Made by a program: the position numbers and the translations under genes. Below are positions 7,290-16,182 of a stretch of DNA of 64,000 nt, one piece after another; the first letter of the stretch is position 1; each line of letters starts with the position of its first letter. Below the pieces are notes generated by a model. The model was not told the DNA's origin and made no database searches. It saw only the letters and a program-made list of their open reading frames with translations. This DNA is from Leptolyngbya sp. SIO1E4 (GTDB lineage: Bacteria; Cyanobacteriota; Cyanobacteriia; Phormidesmidales; Phormidesmidaceae), in NCBI GenBank assembly GCA_010672825.2, contig JAAHFU020000001.1, positions 558,001-622,000 on the forward strand. The letters are read 5' to 3'.

Positions 7290-8657
7290 CTACAGAGTGT
7301 CAGGCAAACCCTCTATTCTTCGTCGTAACAAATATTGAACTCTGATCGTTAAAATGACAGCCGCCGTGACTTGCCCTAGCACTAAACTCCACCAAAGCCC
7401 AACCCCTTGCCAATTGAGCCCCTGGCCCAACAGATATCCCAAGCCAATGCCAATCGCCCAATGGGCTAGAAAGTCTACCGTGGCTAACAGGTGCGTATCT
7501 CGCAACCCTTGCAGCGTGCCTAGACTCATGAGACGAATTCCTTGAAATATTTGAAAGATCACGCCGACTTTGAAAATAGAAACAGCGGCCTGAATTGTAG
7601 ACTGATTTTCCGCAAGGGCTGTATCAATATAAAAACCTGTAATCTGCTCAGGCAAAAACCACAACGGTATCGCCAGAATAACCACTAAACCAAGGTTCAT
7701 GATCATACTGATATCCATGGCTTGCTTAGCGATATCAGGCCTGCCTTCCCCAATTCTGTGGGCCGTTCGCATCGCAGCGGCATAAGACATTCCCCAAGAG
7801 AACATCAAAAGCAACTCGGTCGTTGTCATGACAATGCGATGGGCAGCCAATAGGTCAGTGCCCCAGATCCCCATCAACAAGGCCGCAGCCGTCAGTGCGC
7901 CAAACTCAGTGCCATAGTCAACACAAAGGGGCCAGCCTAAATGGATGATTTCCCTTAAAACAGGAACTTTAAGCTGCCGCCAGTACCGAAATAATTGCCA
8001 CCGTCGCAGGGTGGGCAGCTGCGTTAAGCAGACAGCAGTGATTCCAAAGTTCATCCAGAAAACAATCGCGCTGCTCCAGCCAATGCCAGCCAACCCTAAC
8101 TCCGGCAATCTCCACAGGCCGTACATGAGGCTATAGTTCAGAACAATATTGACGGGGATGCTCACAACCATCAACAGCGTCAACAGGCGGGGTTGCATCA
8201 GGGCAGTTGTAATCTCCTTAAACACAAATAGGCCCAGGGCAGCGGGTAACCCCCACATAATTGCCCGCAGGTAGGCCATCGTTTGCACCACGACTTGTGT
8301 CTCTTGACCGAAGAAATACAGAACCGTATCCAAATGCCAAAACATCACCATCGTCGGCACAGATACGCCCAAACTCAGCCACAGTGCCTGGGCATTAATG
8401 ATGCTGACCTGCTGGTGATCACCAGCCCCATATGCCTCAGCTGCCAGGGCACCTGTCATTTCTAGCAGCCCTGTGAACAACGATAGAAGGGTCCAAAAAA
8501 TGACGGCACCCAAGCCCCCGGCTGCCAGGGTTGACGTACCCAGCCAACCCATCATCAGCGTATCTACAAAGTTCACCATCCCTTCAGCAATCTGAATTAA
8601 AGTCAGTGGAATGGCCAATCGCAGTAAGGCTCGTGTTTCGAATGCAAACCCCATCAC
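7290..8657 (-). CDS. MATE family efflux transporter
   Basis: 455 residues, nearly all hydrophobic, with about 12 predicted membrane segments. The N-terminus (LLRLAIPLTLIQIAEGMVNF, then DTLMMGWLGTSTLAAGGLG) is the classic MATE first repeat, and KEITTALMQPRLLTLLMVVS falls where the MATE halves usually carry a related segment. MATE proteins export cationic drugs or metabolites in exchange for Na+ or H+ at the plasma membrane; the substrate cannot be told here. The start is ATG 8657 or the adjacent ATG 8654. It is transcribed toward speDE but separated by 263 bp, so probably an independent unit. NorM-like naming would be a guess. Confidence 0.92.
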   Translation of the reverse strand: MMGFAFETRALLRLAIPLTLIQIAEGMVNFVDTLMMGWLGTSTLAAGGLGAVIFWTLLSLFTGLLEMTGALAAEAYGAGDHQQVSIINAQALWLSLGVSVPTMVMFWHLDTVLYFFGQETQVVVQTMAYLRAIMWGLPAALGLFVFKEITTALMQPRLLTLLMVVSIPVNIVLNYSLMYGLWRLPELGLAGIGWSSAIVFWMNFGITAVCLTQLPTLRRWQLFRYWRQLKVPVLREIIHLGWPLCVDYGTEFGALTAAALLMGIWGTDLLAAHRIVMTTTELLLMFSWGMSYAAAMRTAHRIGEGRPDIAKQAMDISMIMNLGLVVILAIPLWFLPEQITGFYIDTALAENQSTIQAAVSIFKVGVIFQIFQGIRLMSLGTLQGLRDTHLLATVDFLAHWAIGIGLGYLLGQGLNWQGVGLWWSLVLGQVTAAVILTIRVQYLLRRRIEGLPDTL

Positions 8658-8921
8658 CCCATGCCCCTGATTGTCATTAGCCGCCGCGAAGCCTTTTCAA
8701 GTACTCAAAAAATAACGTGTCCAGGTATCGGTTCTTGCAAAGCTTAATTAGATAACGGCTGGGGTTTGCAAGAAGCCGGGTGCCTATCGAAGGATAATTT
8801 TTGATTGGGATGCCTGTTAGACAGTGCCATTGGACGGGACTCAGATGAAAACTTCTCAAGCAGCCGGTGCAGAGTTTACTATGCTGTGGACAGTAACCCA
8901 CTGCAAACACACGGGGTAGAC

Positions 8922-9233
8922 ATGTCGGCAGCCGCGATTATGACATTTGTATACGGGGTGTTGTCCATTGTTGGCGGCATCATTGGGTATCGACAAGCTG
9001 GCAGCAAACCCTCCCTCATCGCAGGGGGCGTGACCGGAGCGCTGTTGTTAATTGCTGGAATAGGACTTGTCCAAGTTCAACCTTGGGGGATGTGGCTGGC
9101 GATCGCCATCACCGCGTTATTGATCATTACCTTCATTGGCCGCCTGGTTAAAACCCGCAAGTTCATGCCTGCAGGCTTAATGATTATCGTGGGCGTCGCC
9201 ACCTTAGCCACCCTGCTTAAAACCCTGGGGTGA
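8922..9233 (+). CDS. TMEM14 family (UPF0136) small membrane protein
   Basis: 103 residues from ATG 8922, preceded by GGGGTAG; the longer frame from 8805 adds a non-conserved, low-hydrophobicity leader and overlaps the upstream region of the MATE gene. The protein has four short Gly-rich membrane segments (VYGVLSIVGGIIGYRQAGS, SLIAGGVTGALLLIAGIGLV, WLAIAITALLIITFIGRLV, and the C-terminal AGLMIIVGVATLATLL), with KTRKFMPAG before the last one, as in TMEM14 proteins. Plant chloroplast relatives (FAX) export fatty acids; a similar role in cyanobacteria is only inference. Confidence 0.85.
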   Translation: MSAAAIMTFVYGVLSIVGGIIGYRQAGSKPSLIAGGVTGALLLIAGIGLVQVQPWGMWLAIAITALLIITFIGRLVKTRKFMPAGLMIIVGVATLATLLKTLG

Positions 9234-9682
9234 TGTCGTACATCCTTTAGCTACAAGGCCCTGCACGAGTAAGCCCCTAGATAAAATTCAGGCCGTTTGG
9301 CCATATTGATTTGACCCATATTGAGAGTCGCTTTCTCACAGCCTGGTTTACACTTCTCTATACTTTTTTTCTGGACTTTCCTTGTCAACGACTGTTGTCC
9401 ATAGCAGGGAACGTGATTTCGATAATGTAGCCAAGCTCGTCATAAAGCTTGCTCAACTTCAACGCTTTGTGTGCAGATCCCTTCAGACGGTAATCTCTGC
9501 GACAACATAAAAGTACAGGTGATCTATAGCAGTTGCCAGCCCAATTAGGGCAAGACTGAGCGCCATGTTGAGTCTGTGCTAGAGGGTACAGCGCCACTCG
9601 GTGTCTTAAGCAAAATGGCCAGCGTTATATATCCCACCTGCACTGAAGGCGGCAAATGCGACTTATTCGGGGATAATCTGCG
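9234..9682. other. Intergenic, nothing recognised
   Basis: 449 bp between the TMEM14 and NfeD-like genes. No RNA gene, repeat or convincing coding frame was seen. The minus-strand frame near 9385-9597 has no family resemblance. Confidence 0.5.
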
Positions 9683-10138
9683 GTGACACTCCCTAATTTA
9701 TTGACCTTGACCTTAGGGCCTGTGCCCTGGCTAGTGGGTGGGCTGATACTTCTCGGGTTCAGTCTCCTGGTTCCGAGGCCAACTATCGTATCCCTCGGCT
9801 TTGCCGGGATGATAACGGCACTCGTTGCCCTCAGCGTCCCTCTCTTTCCTAGCCAACTCCTCATTTGGGGGGTCTTATCAGGTGGATTCACGTTAATCTT
9901 GCGAGGATTGGTGCCTCAAGAATCTAAGGCACTAGAACCGGCTCGATATGCTCGGGTTTGTGAGCCGATTGTGCCGGGGGGGATTGGGCACGTTCACTAC
10001 GAAGGGGCTATCTGGCAGGCACGGTGTCAAATTAGCGATGTTGCGATCGCCTCAGATCTGTCTGTGGTGGTGGTTGAGCGCCAAGGAAACACCCTGATTG
10101 TGTTGCCAATTCCAACTTCTCAGTCCGGTCTTCGCTAA
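9683..10138 (+). CDS. NfeD-like membrane protein
   Basis: 151 residues from a GTG start with GGGG about 11 bases upstream. Two to three membrane segments (residues 13-30, 35-54, 60-75) are followed by a soluble C-terminal OB-fold domain (VPGGIGHVHYEGAIWQARCQ ... VVVVERQGNTLIVLPI), the short-form NfeD architecture. NfeD proteins are partners of SPFH/stomatin proteins in bacterial membranes, and an SPFH gene follows 52 bp downstream, which supports the call. The role is probably membrane microdomain organisation or protein quality control; no protease domain is present. Confidence 0.85.
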   Translation: MTLPNLLTLTLGPVPWLVGGLILLGFSLLVPRPTIVSLGFAGMITALVALSVPLFPSQLLIWGVLSGGFTLILRGLVPQESKALEPARYARVCEPIVPGGIGHVHYEGAIWQARCQISDVAIASDLSVVVVERQGNTLIVLPIPTSQSGLR

Positions 10139-10190
10139 AAGGTTTAGACTTAACGATGAATTAATTCGCCTCATTCGGAGTGCGCGCCCT

Positions 10191-11015
10191 ATGGCTCCCA
10201 TTTTTGCAATCTTGGCATTGGTCGTCATCGGCTATACGGTCGGGTCAGTTCGAATTATTAACCAGGGCAACCAGGCGCTCGTCGAGCGCCTAGGCCGTTA
10301 TCACCGTAAATTGCGGCCAGGGCTCAATTTTATTGTGCCGTTCCTGGACACCATCGTGTACGAAGAAAGCATCCGAGAGAAACTCTTGGATGTTCCCCCC
10401 CAGTCTGCGATTACCCGTGACAACGTGGCGTTAGACGTTGATGCCGTCGTTTATTGGAAGATCCTTGATCTGGAGCGTACCTACTATGAAATTGAAGACA
10501 TCCAGGACGCGATTCGAGAACTGGTGGTGACAACGCTGCGATCTGAACTCGGTAAAATGCCCTTCGAGCGGACCTTTTCTTCTCGTGATGAGTTGAACCA
10601 GGCATTGCTCGACCAGTTAGATGAAGCCACAGAACCTTGGGGCGTAAAGGTCACTCGGGTCGAAGTTCAGAGCATTAACCCCCCTGAATCTGTACTGGAA
10701 TCAATGCAGCAGCAGCAAGCAGCTGAACTCAAACGACGCGCTACCGTGCTAGAGGCCGAGGGGGATCAAGAGGCTACCGTAAAGCGGGCACAAGGGACGG
10801 TGGAATCTATTCAGCTTCTGTCTAAGGCCCTGAAAGAGCGATCCGATTCTCGAGAAATCCTGAATTTCTTGATTGCTCAGCAATATGTTGAAGCGAACCA
10901 GAAATTGGGAGAAAGCAACAACTCCAAGGTACTCTTCATGGATCCTAAGTTCCTGACTGAGGGGATCATAGACCTGATGAATAGCCCCACCACCCCTAAC
11001 AATGGAGAGGAATAA
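10191..11015 (+). CDS. SPFH / stomatin-like band 7 protein
   Basis: 274 residues from ATG 10191; the open frame extends back into the NfeD gene but the family starts right before the membrane anchor (MAPIFAILALVVIGYTVGSV). The motif IINQGNQALVERLGRYHRK, then LRPGLNFIVPFLDTI, is diagnostic of prokaryotic stomatin (slipin). QSINPPESVLESMQQQQAAE and the Ala/Glu-rich coiled coil follow. These proteins oligomerise on the membrane and work with NfeD; the pair likely forms an operon. The C-terminus ends in a short variable tail. Confidence 0.93.
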   Translation: MAPIFAILALVVIGYTVGSVRIINQGNQALVERLGRYHRKLRPGLNFIVPFLDTIVYEESIREKLLDVPPQSAITRDNVALDVDAVVYWKILDLERTYYEIEDIQDAIRELVVTTLRSELGKMPFERTFSSRDELNQALLDQLDEATEPWGVKVTRVEVQSINPPESVLESMQQQQAAELKRRATVLEAEGDQEATVKRAQGTVESIQLLSKALKERSDSREILNFLIAQQYVEANQKLGESNNSKVLFMDPKFLTEGIIDLMNSPTTPNNGEE

Positions 11016-11140
11016 TTGCCCAAACGCTGCTTGAACGGTTTTGTTTCCGGATTGGGGACGCTCTCAAAGCTGTCCTAGTTGAAGGTGATGTCTGCCGGCT
11101 AGCAGTTGATACTAAGGAGCAACGGACTCTAGGATGGCCT

Positions 11141-11518
11141 ATGAGAGCTTGGATAACCGCTTTAGCTTTAACGATCGCTCTGTTGCCGTCTGCGTACGCT
11201 CAATCAACAGAAGATCTCTTCAATAAGATTCAGTTCGATTTAGACCAGTTAGATGAATTTGGCCTCTATCTCTCTGAAACGGGCAAAAAATCGCTAAGTT
11301 ATGCGTTCTGTGTCCCCCACAATCGGTCAATGATCCGAACGATACAGGCCATTGATCCAACCGTTATCTTCTATTTACAGTCGTCTGGGCAGGCTGGGTG
11401 CAACCGAGGTGAGATGCTGGCGATCGGCCATACTCGCCAACCTAACTACCGAGAGGTGTTAACTAACCTGACTCAGTTAGACGATGTTGAGCGCATTGAA
11501 CAAGCCTGGAGCGAATAG
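11141..11518 (+). CDS. Small exported protein of unknown function
   Basis: 125 residues with a clear signal peptide, MRAWITALALTIALLPSAYA, and a likely cleavage after AYA. AGGA lies 6 bases before the ATG. The mature part has two cysteines (FCVPHN, AGCNRG) that could form a disulfide in the periplasm, and ends in acidic helices. No family was recognised. It is convergent with the next small gene, 7 bp away. Confidence 0.7.
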   Translation: MRAWITALALTIALLPSAYAQSTEDLFNKIQFDLDQLDEFGLYLSETGKKSLSYAFCVPHNRSMIRTIQAIDPTVIFYLQSSGQAGCNRGEMLAIGHTRQPNYREVLTNLTQLDDVERIEQAWSE

Positions 11519-11525
11519 CCGCTGC

Positions 11526-11723
11526 TTACAGGTTCGCTCTCGCTTCACGGACGGCTGCGTAGAAGAAGACACCGACCATAGGAATGCTCAGTACTAAAAC
11601 GGCGCTGGTGGGTACAGTGCCCCAATCTGGCTGGCCTGATGTCAATTCAAAAATGGAGCCCACGGCTGCGATCGCAGCCACACATGAGCCCAACAAGAAA
11701 AGGCCACTTTTAGGGGTCCACAC
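11526..11723 (-). CDS. Small two-TM membrane protein
   Basis: 65 residues: MWTPKSGLFLLGSCVAAIAA leads into a first membrane segment, SAVLVLSIPMVGVFFYAAV forms a second, and the tail is basic (REARANL). The clean two-segment layout and conserved-looking start suggest a genuine cyanobacterial small membrane protein rather than a chance frame, but no function is known. It lies downstream of def on the same strand, 66 bp away. Confidence 0.65.
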   Translation of the reverse strand: MWTPKSGLFLLGSCVAAIAAVGSIFELTSGQPDWGTVPTSAVLVLSIPMVGVFFYAAVREARANL

Positions 11724-11789
11724 GATTCTAATGCTCCGCTGTATGAAATGTTTTTATACTTAACGCAGACAACGGCTCGCAGGCAAGCC

Positions 11790-12356
11790 CTAAGCTGCAA
11801 CCATTTTGACATCTTTGGCAGAGAAGCCATACTTTTGCAGCTCTTGATTGAGGGCTAGCTGGTTGTTCACCCGGTCTACAAACATGACCCCACTGAGGTG
11901 ATCCATTTCATGTAAGATGCACCGAGCCAGGAGATCGGCAGCCTGCAGTTTCTGAGGTCGCCCGTTCTCATCTTTGAAGCTCACCTCAATTGCCGCGGGA
12001 CGCACCACATCCAGGTAAACCCCTGGGATACTGAGGCACCCTTCTTGCCCAGTACAAATCTCTTTACTCGTGCGGATGATTTTGGGATTAATGAGAACAA
12101 CCGGCGGCTGGGCGGCATTTTCAGGCTCTACGTCCACAACAATCAGCTGCTTATTGACTGCCACTTGAGGCGCTGCTAAGCCAATTCCATCGGAGCTATA
12201 CATGGTTTGCAGCATGTCGCGCACGAGCTGACGAATATCATTGTCAACTTTGGCAACTCGCTTAGCTGGTTGCCGAAGAACGCGATCGCCTAGGGTATGG
12301 ATCTCAAGGGGAGGGGTTTTCAGCTTTTTCTTTTCGACCTGAATGGTAGCAGCCAT
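11790..12356 (-). CDS. def: Peptide deformylase
   Basis: 188 residues; removes the formyl group from nascent N-termini. All three deformylase motifs are present: GIGLAAPQ at 57-64, EGCLS with the metal ligand C107, and HEMDH with H149, E150 and H153. The length and N-terminal extension are normal for cyanobacterial type 1B enzymes. It sits 53 bp downstream of cobA on the same strand and might share a transcript, although the functions are unrelated. Confidence 0.96.
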   Translation of the reverse strand: MAATIQVEKKKLKTPPLEIHTLGDRVLRQPAKRVAKVDNDIRQLVRDMLQTMYSSDGIGLAAPQVAVNKQLIVVDVEPENAAQPPVVLINPKIIRTSKEICTGQEGCLSIPGVYLDVVRPAAIEVSFKDENGRPQKLQAADLLARCILHEMDHLSGVMFVDRVNNQLALNQELQKYGFSAKDVKMVAA

Positions 12357-12409
12357 GAATTTTCAATTCTTATAAACGTGATCAGAGCAACGGGTTGCTT
12401 AAACTTCCT

Positions 12410-13288
12410 TTACTCCATCCTAGCAATGGTTTTGGCGATCTTCCCAGAAAATGGCTGCGAGATTTTTACGCCTGATACCAGGTTAGAAACCGCTGTCGCT
12501 GAGGCTTCAGGACGACAGGCTGCCAACAACCCGTGGAGCTTGACCACATTGCCCACAATGGCGATCGCGGGAGCCGCAAACCCCGTTGCGATCATCTCGT
12601 CCTCCACAGTTGCCAGGGTTGCGATTAATTCTTCTTGTTCGGGGCGAGTGCCCCAGCGAATCAAGGCTACGGGGGTGTCTGCCCCTAATCCTGCTTGCGT
12701 CAGTGCTTGGACGATGTTGGGCAGATTGTGAATGCCCATGTAAATCACAATGGTTTCAGAGCTTTGGGCGATCGCTTGCCAGTTGACCTGGGGGCGATAT
12801 TTGCCAGCGGCTTCATGCCCGGTGACGAACGTGACGCTCGAACTAAGCTCTCGGTGAGTGACCGGAATCCCCGCATAGGCAGGTACGGCAACGCCAGCAG
12901 TAATGCCCGGCACAACTTCAACTGATATGCCAGCCGCTACCAGGTCGGCCATTTCTTCACCGCCACGCCCAAACACAAAGGGATCGCCCCCCTTCAGGCG
13001 CACGACTACCTGATGGAGATGAGCCTGCTCAATTAACAACTGGGTGATATCGGCTTGTAAGAGGGAATGATGACCCCGCCGCTTACCTGCCGATAAAAGG
13101 GCTGCTTTTGGGTTGGCCATGGCCAAAATCGGAGGGCTGACCAACGCATCATAGACAACCACATCTGCCTGCTCAAGCAGCGCTTTACCCTTCAAAGTAA
13201 AGAGCCCTGGATCCCCTGGCCCAGCGCCCACCAAATACACCTTGCCCGGGGCACGATCGCCCACCGACTGCCCTAAAAATTCCGACAT
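12410..13288 (-). CDS. cobA: Uroporphyrinogen-III C-methyltransferase
   Basis: About 292 residues from ATG 13288 (a further upstream start at 13306 lacks a good ribosome-binding site). The N-terminal loop VYLVGAGPGDPGLFTLKG, the segment VVRLKGGDPFVFGRGGEE, and PGITAGVAVPAYAGIPVTHR are the conserved SUMT motifs for AdoMet and uroporphyrinogen III. It makes precorrin-2, the first step to siroheme and cobalamin. The gene lacks the CysG dehydrogenase/chelatase part, which fits the separate chelatase gene just upstream. The C-terminal ~35 residues are less conserved. Confidence 0.95.
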   Translation of the reverse strand: MSEFLGQSVGDRAPGKVYLVGAGPGDPGLFTLKGKALLEQADVVVYDALVSPPILAMANPKAALLSAGKRRGHHSLLQADITQLLIEQAHLHQVVVRLKGGDPFVFGRGGEEMADLVAAGISVEVVPGITAGVAVPAYAGIPVTHRELSSSVTFVTGHEAAGKYRPQVNWQAIAQSSETIVIYMGIHNLPNIVQALTQAGLGADTPVALIRWGTRPEQEELIATLATVEDEMIATGFAAPAIAIVGNVVKLHGLLAACRPEASATAVSNLVSGVKISQPFSGKIAKTIARME

Positions 13289-13363
13289 TCTACCCGCACT
13301 TACCAAGAAACGGCCAATCTAACTCGATGACACCCTAAGAAAAATTGATGTACTCAGAAAATA

Positions 13364-14308
13364 CTAAGCGGTTACGCCGCTTTCTGCTATCTGCCATAGA
13401 TCACGACCTCCAGATTGTACGGGCGCTGAAAGCACCCCATTGAGCGCTAATTCTGCCACAACTTTGCCCAAGTTAGTGCTAGTACCTAAGGGCGTTAGCA
13501 AGCGCAGTGATAATTTGGGCAGTCGTTCGGCCAAATCTTCAGTGCGTCGTGTAATCGCGTCGGTAATGCCGCCGGGAAACAGAAAGTAAGGGGCGATCGC
13601 AATATGCTGATATCCCTGCTGCATGAGTTCAACGATTTTGGTCTCTAAATCTGGGGGAACCGCCCAGAAAGCCACATCTGCGTCCACAGTCGTGCCTAAC
13701 TGCTGTACCCCGCGATTTCCGGCAGGGCGACGGCTGCCATGGGATAGCAACAAACACCGATCAGTCGTGGTGGCGGCTAAGCGCGCACCCACAAAATCTT
13801 TGAAGCCAGAATAGCTGCCCAGATAAGGCGTGCATAGTAGCTGTACACGAGAAGGCAACAGGCTTTGGGCCGTTGCAATTTCCCTCGGCAAATCTTCCTG
13901 AACGTGAACCCCGGCTAACAAAAACAAAGGCACAATGACGACCCGGCGCACCCCTTGAGCCATAACGCGTCTGGCAAACACTTCAATTTGCCGAGCCAGC
14001 GGAATATGTGTGACTTCTAAGGTGGCAGTCCCCACTACTGGGATAGGCGGCAAAGCCACACGGTAGGGAGGCCTGATTGACTGAGCCGACCGGGAGTCAG
14101 ACGATTCTGCTAGAGCAGGATGAGTCAAATGAGTTCGGTCATGGTTGAACGGGGCAGACGCCTGCTGTTTCGTCATCAGAGGCGTTTGAGAATCTTCACG
14201 CCGTGATCGATCAAGCTGCTGACGCATCATGTTGGCAAGCCTTAACAACCCGGCCTTGTGGCGGGGGTCAGAGCTGCCATGGGAAACAAGCAGATACGCA
14301 GAAAGCAT
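13364..14308 (-). CDS. sirB: Sirohydrochlorin ferrochelatase-like CbiX/SirB protein
   Basis: 314 residues with two CbiX-type half domains. The first starts LLVSHGSSDPRHKAGLLRLA and continues after an insertion at VVIVPLFLLAGVHVQEDLP; the second has LLLSHGSRRPAGNRG and IAIAPYFLFPGGITD. The two SHGS motifs carry the metal-handling His residues. The enzyme would insert Fe into sirohydrochlorin for siroheme, needed by nitrite and sulfite reductases. A low-complexity insertion occurs at about residues 38-75. It lies 75 bp upstream of cobA on the same strand, so the two siroheme steps are probably co-transcribed. A cobalt chelatase role cannot be excluded. Confidence 0.9.
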   Translation of the reverse strand: MLSAYLLVSHGSSDPRHKAGLLRLANMMRQQLDRSRREDSQTPLMTKQQASAPFNHDRTHLTHPALAESSDSRSAQSIRPPYRVALPPIPVVGTATLEVTHIPLARQIEVFARRVMAQGVRRVVIVPLFLLAGVHVQEDLPREIATAQSLLPSRVQLLCTPYLGSYSGFKDFVGARLAATTTDRCLLLSHGSRRPAGNRGVQQLGTTVDADVAFWAVPPDLETKIVELMQQGYQHIAIAPYFLFPGGITDAITRRTEDLAERLPKLSLRLLTPLGTSTNLGKVVAELALNGVLSAPVQSGGRDLWQIAESGVTA

Positions 14309-15169
14309 TTGAACACCCTTGATTTACAACATTTAGGCTATTGCCACATAAAGAGGGAAGATAATTTAGACAATAACGGGGCAGAGAAGACGACCTCTCT
14401 ACCCCCTGCGGATATTTCCCCATATTATAAAAGCTGATTTTCTGAGGCTGTATCAGACACAGCTTTTCATGCAGTGCTAGCACTTTTTATGCACAGCATT
14501 GGGTTATGTAGTCTTGACAAAAAACAGCAGGTACCCAACAAAGAACCGGAGTCTATCTAACTATTCTTGATGTATTGTCAACGCCCACCGATGATAGGAC
14601 GGCGACAATATCTACAACTCAGCTTGGGTTTGTTAGCAGGTTCGCAGAGACAAAATTATTGCTGCCTATTGCTTCTACAGTGACTGAAAGCGTTGCACGA
14701 CTGCATTTGCAGACCCTGCATCTGAATCCCATTACTGGCAAAAAAGTGTAGAAGGGACTGATTTAGATTAGGCATTCAACACATTGATATCAGAAAAACT
14801 TGTTTAACCGAGCTGCGCTTCAGAAGCGTTTTTCGATTGCTATCAAAAGCTTTCCCAGCCTATCAAAAAAATACACCGCTTCCCGTTTAAACCCGTGGTT
14901 TTAACCAATGCTCAGGCAACAATCCTCTCAGGAGGTTTAGATATTCGTAATCTTACTTGCAAAGCCATGGTGACCACTTTCAAAGGATAGCAATGATTTT
15001 TATCCCCTCAATGTTCTGAGTAGAGACTTCAGTCTGAACAAGCCAGAAAGCGGTTTCTGGAAGCGATTTAGGTTGGCATTGAACCTTTTCAAGAGATGCT
15101 CAGTCTAAAGGGGCGACGACAGATTGAGCAAGGTACCTGCAGGTGACATTGACTGCACTGGAGCCAGGC
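14309..15169. other. Long intergenic region between sirB and the ECF sigma gene
   Basis: 861 bp, AT-richer than its surroundings, with no convincing gene. Two hairpins stand out: AAAAGCTG at 14429-14436 pairs with CAGCTTTT at 14460-14467 and has an inner TCTGA/TCAGA pair; CCAGAAA at 15043-15049 pairs with TTTCTGG at 15054-15060. Either could belong to an untranslated leader or small RNA. No known RNA family was recognised. Confidence 0.5.
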
Positions 15170-15721
15170 ATGGAGGAAAAGCTGCCTTTAGATGCTGAGC
15201 TGATTCAGCAATGCTTACGGGGGCAGTCAACCGCCTTTCGAGCACTGTACCGCCGCTATCAAGGGCGGGTACGGGCGACTTTACATCAACTCTGTGGACC
15301 CGATGTTTTAGATGACTTGGTGCAAGAGGTGTTTTTAAGGGCCTGGAAGGGGCTGCCTCGATTTCGGCAATCAGCCCAGTTCTCAACCTGGCTTTATCGA
15401 ATCACCTGGAATGTTGCGACAGACTGTCGCCGCCATCAGGGAAAAGTGCGATCGCACCACCAAAGCCTGTCAGCGTTGGAGACCCGAACCAGTGATTCTG
15501 TGAATCTCAACCAGCTGCATTATCAAGACTTGGTGCAGCGTGGTTTGCAGGCGCTATCGCTAGACCATCGAGCAGTGCTCATTCTCCATGATTTGGAGGA
15601 TTTGCCTCAGCAGACGGTGGCCAGCATTCTTGACATTCCGCTCGGAACCGTCAAGTCTCGGCTGCATCATGCCCGTGCTGCTATGCGGCAATTTTTACAG
15701 CAAGACGGTGTGCAGTTATGA
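15170..15721 (+). CDS. ECF-type RNA polymerase sigma factor
   Basis: About 183 residues from ATG 15170, which has GGAG 6 bases upstream; a GTG at 15143 is possible. Region 2 (FRALYRRYQGRVRATLHQLC, then DDLVQEVFLRAWKGL and FSTWLYRITWNVATD) and region 4 (LSLDHRAVLILHDLEDLPQQ, then VASILDIPLGTVKSRLHHAR) are complete, and regions 1 and 3 are absent, defining an extracytoplasmic-function sigma. The ATGA overlap with the next gene indicates co-translation with a membrane protein that is likely its anti-sigma factor, and a Spy-like gene follows, so it probably controls envelope stress genes. Confidence 0.93.
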   Translation: MEEKLPLDAELIQQCLRGQSTAFRALYRRYQGRVRATLHQLCGPDVLDDLVQEVFLRAWKGLPRFRQSAQFSTWLYRITWNVATDCRRHQGKVRSHHQSLSALETRTSDSVNLNQLHYQDLVQRGLQALSLDHRAVLILHDLEDLPQQTVASILDIPLGTVKSRLHHARAAMRQFLQQDGVQL

Positions 15722-16098
15722 CTCTCCCTTCTGAGGACGATCGCTTAGTTGACTTTCTGCGCCGCCATCGGCCAGAAGCTCCAAAGGCCTCTCCTGAACT
15801 AGAAGCCCAGATTATGGCGAGTGTTCAGGCAGACATGATGTCTTGCCATCAGCATCAGCGCGATCGCCCAGCCTGGCGGCGTCGATTTGCGATTCCAGCC
15901 TTAGCCGCCTCAGTGCTATTGGTTTGGGGTGGGTCGGTCGGTGTCCATACCCAGCAGCGACAAACAGAGCGGGCAGCGATGGACGCCTTTCTGATGGACA
16001 CCTGGTACGGCAGTGCCTATGGAGACGATACCTATCGCCTGGCCCTAGATACGGCTGAACCTAGTTGGCTCCTCTCGGTGTATGCCACGCCTTACTAG
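15718..16098 (+). CDS. Small membrane protein, putative anti-sigma factor
   Basis: 126 residues; the start overlaps the sigma gene stop (ATGA). An N-terminal acidic/helical cytoplasmic part (LVDFLRRHRPEAPKASPELE) is followed by one membrane segment (RRFAIPALAASVLLVWGGSV) and a short outside domain. That topology and the genetic coupling fit a single-pass anti-sigma factor. No zinc HxxxCxxC motif is visible, so it is not a typical ZAS protein. The function is inferred from position. Confidence 0.75.
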   Translation: MTLPSEDDRLVDFLRRHRPEAPKASPELEAQIMASVQADMMSCHQHQRDRPAWRRRFAIPALAASVLLVWGGSVGVHTQQRQTERAAMDAFLMDTWYGSAYGDDTYRLALDTAEPSWLLSVYATPY

Positions 16099-16182
16099 GT
16101 TGGCGTGGCGCCAGCGTTGATGGGTCAACTGCGTTGCGTCTACCAAATTTTGAACTCATATTGCGTGAATTGGAGATTACCG

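Noticed and set aside
7060-7338. Plus-strand 92-residue frame
   Set aside because: No family resemblance, lies in the speDE leader and overlaps the MATE gene; composition looks random.
8677-8910. Minus-strand 77-residue frame
   Set aside because: No recognisable features; overlaps the upstream region of the TMEM14 gene.
14309-15169. 6S RNA, tmRNA or RNase P RNA in the long gap
   Set aside because: No conserved cores of these RNAs were recognised; only two local hairpins.
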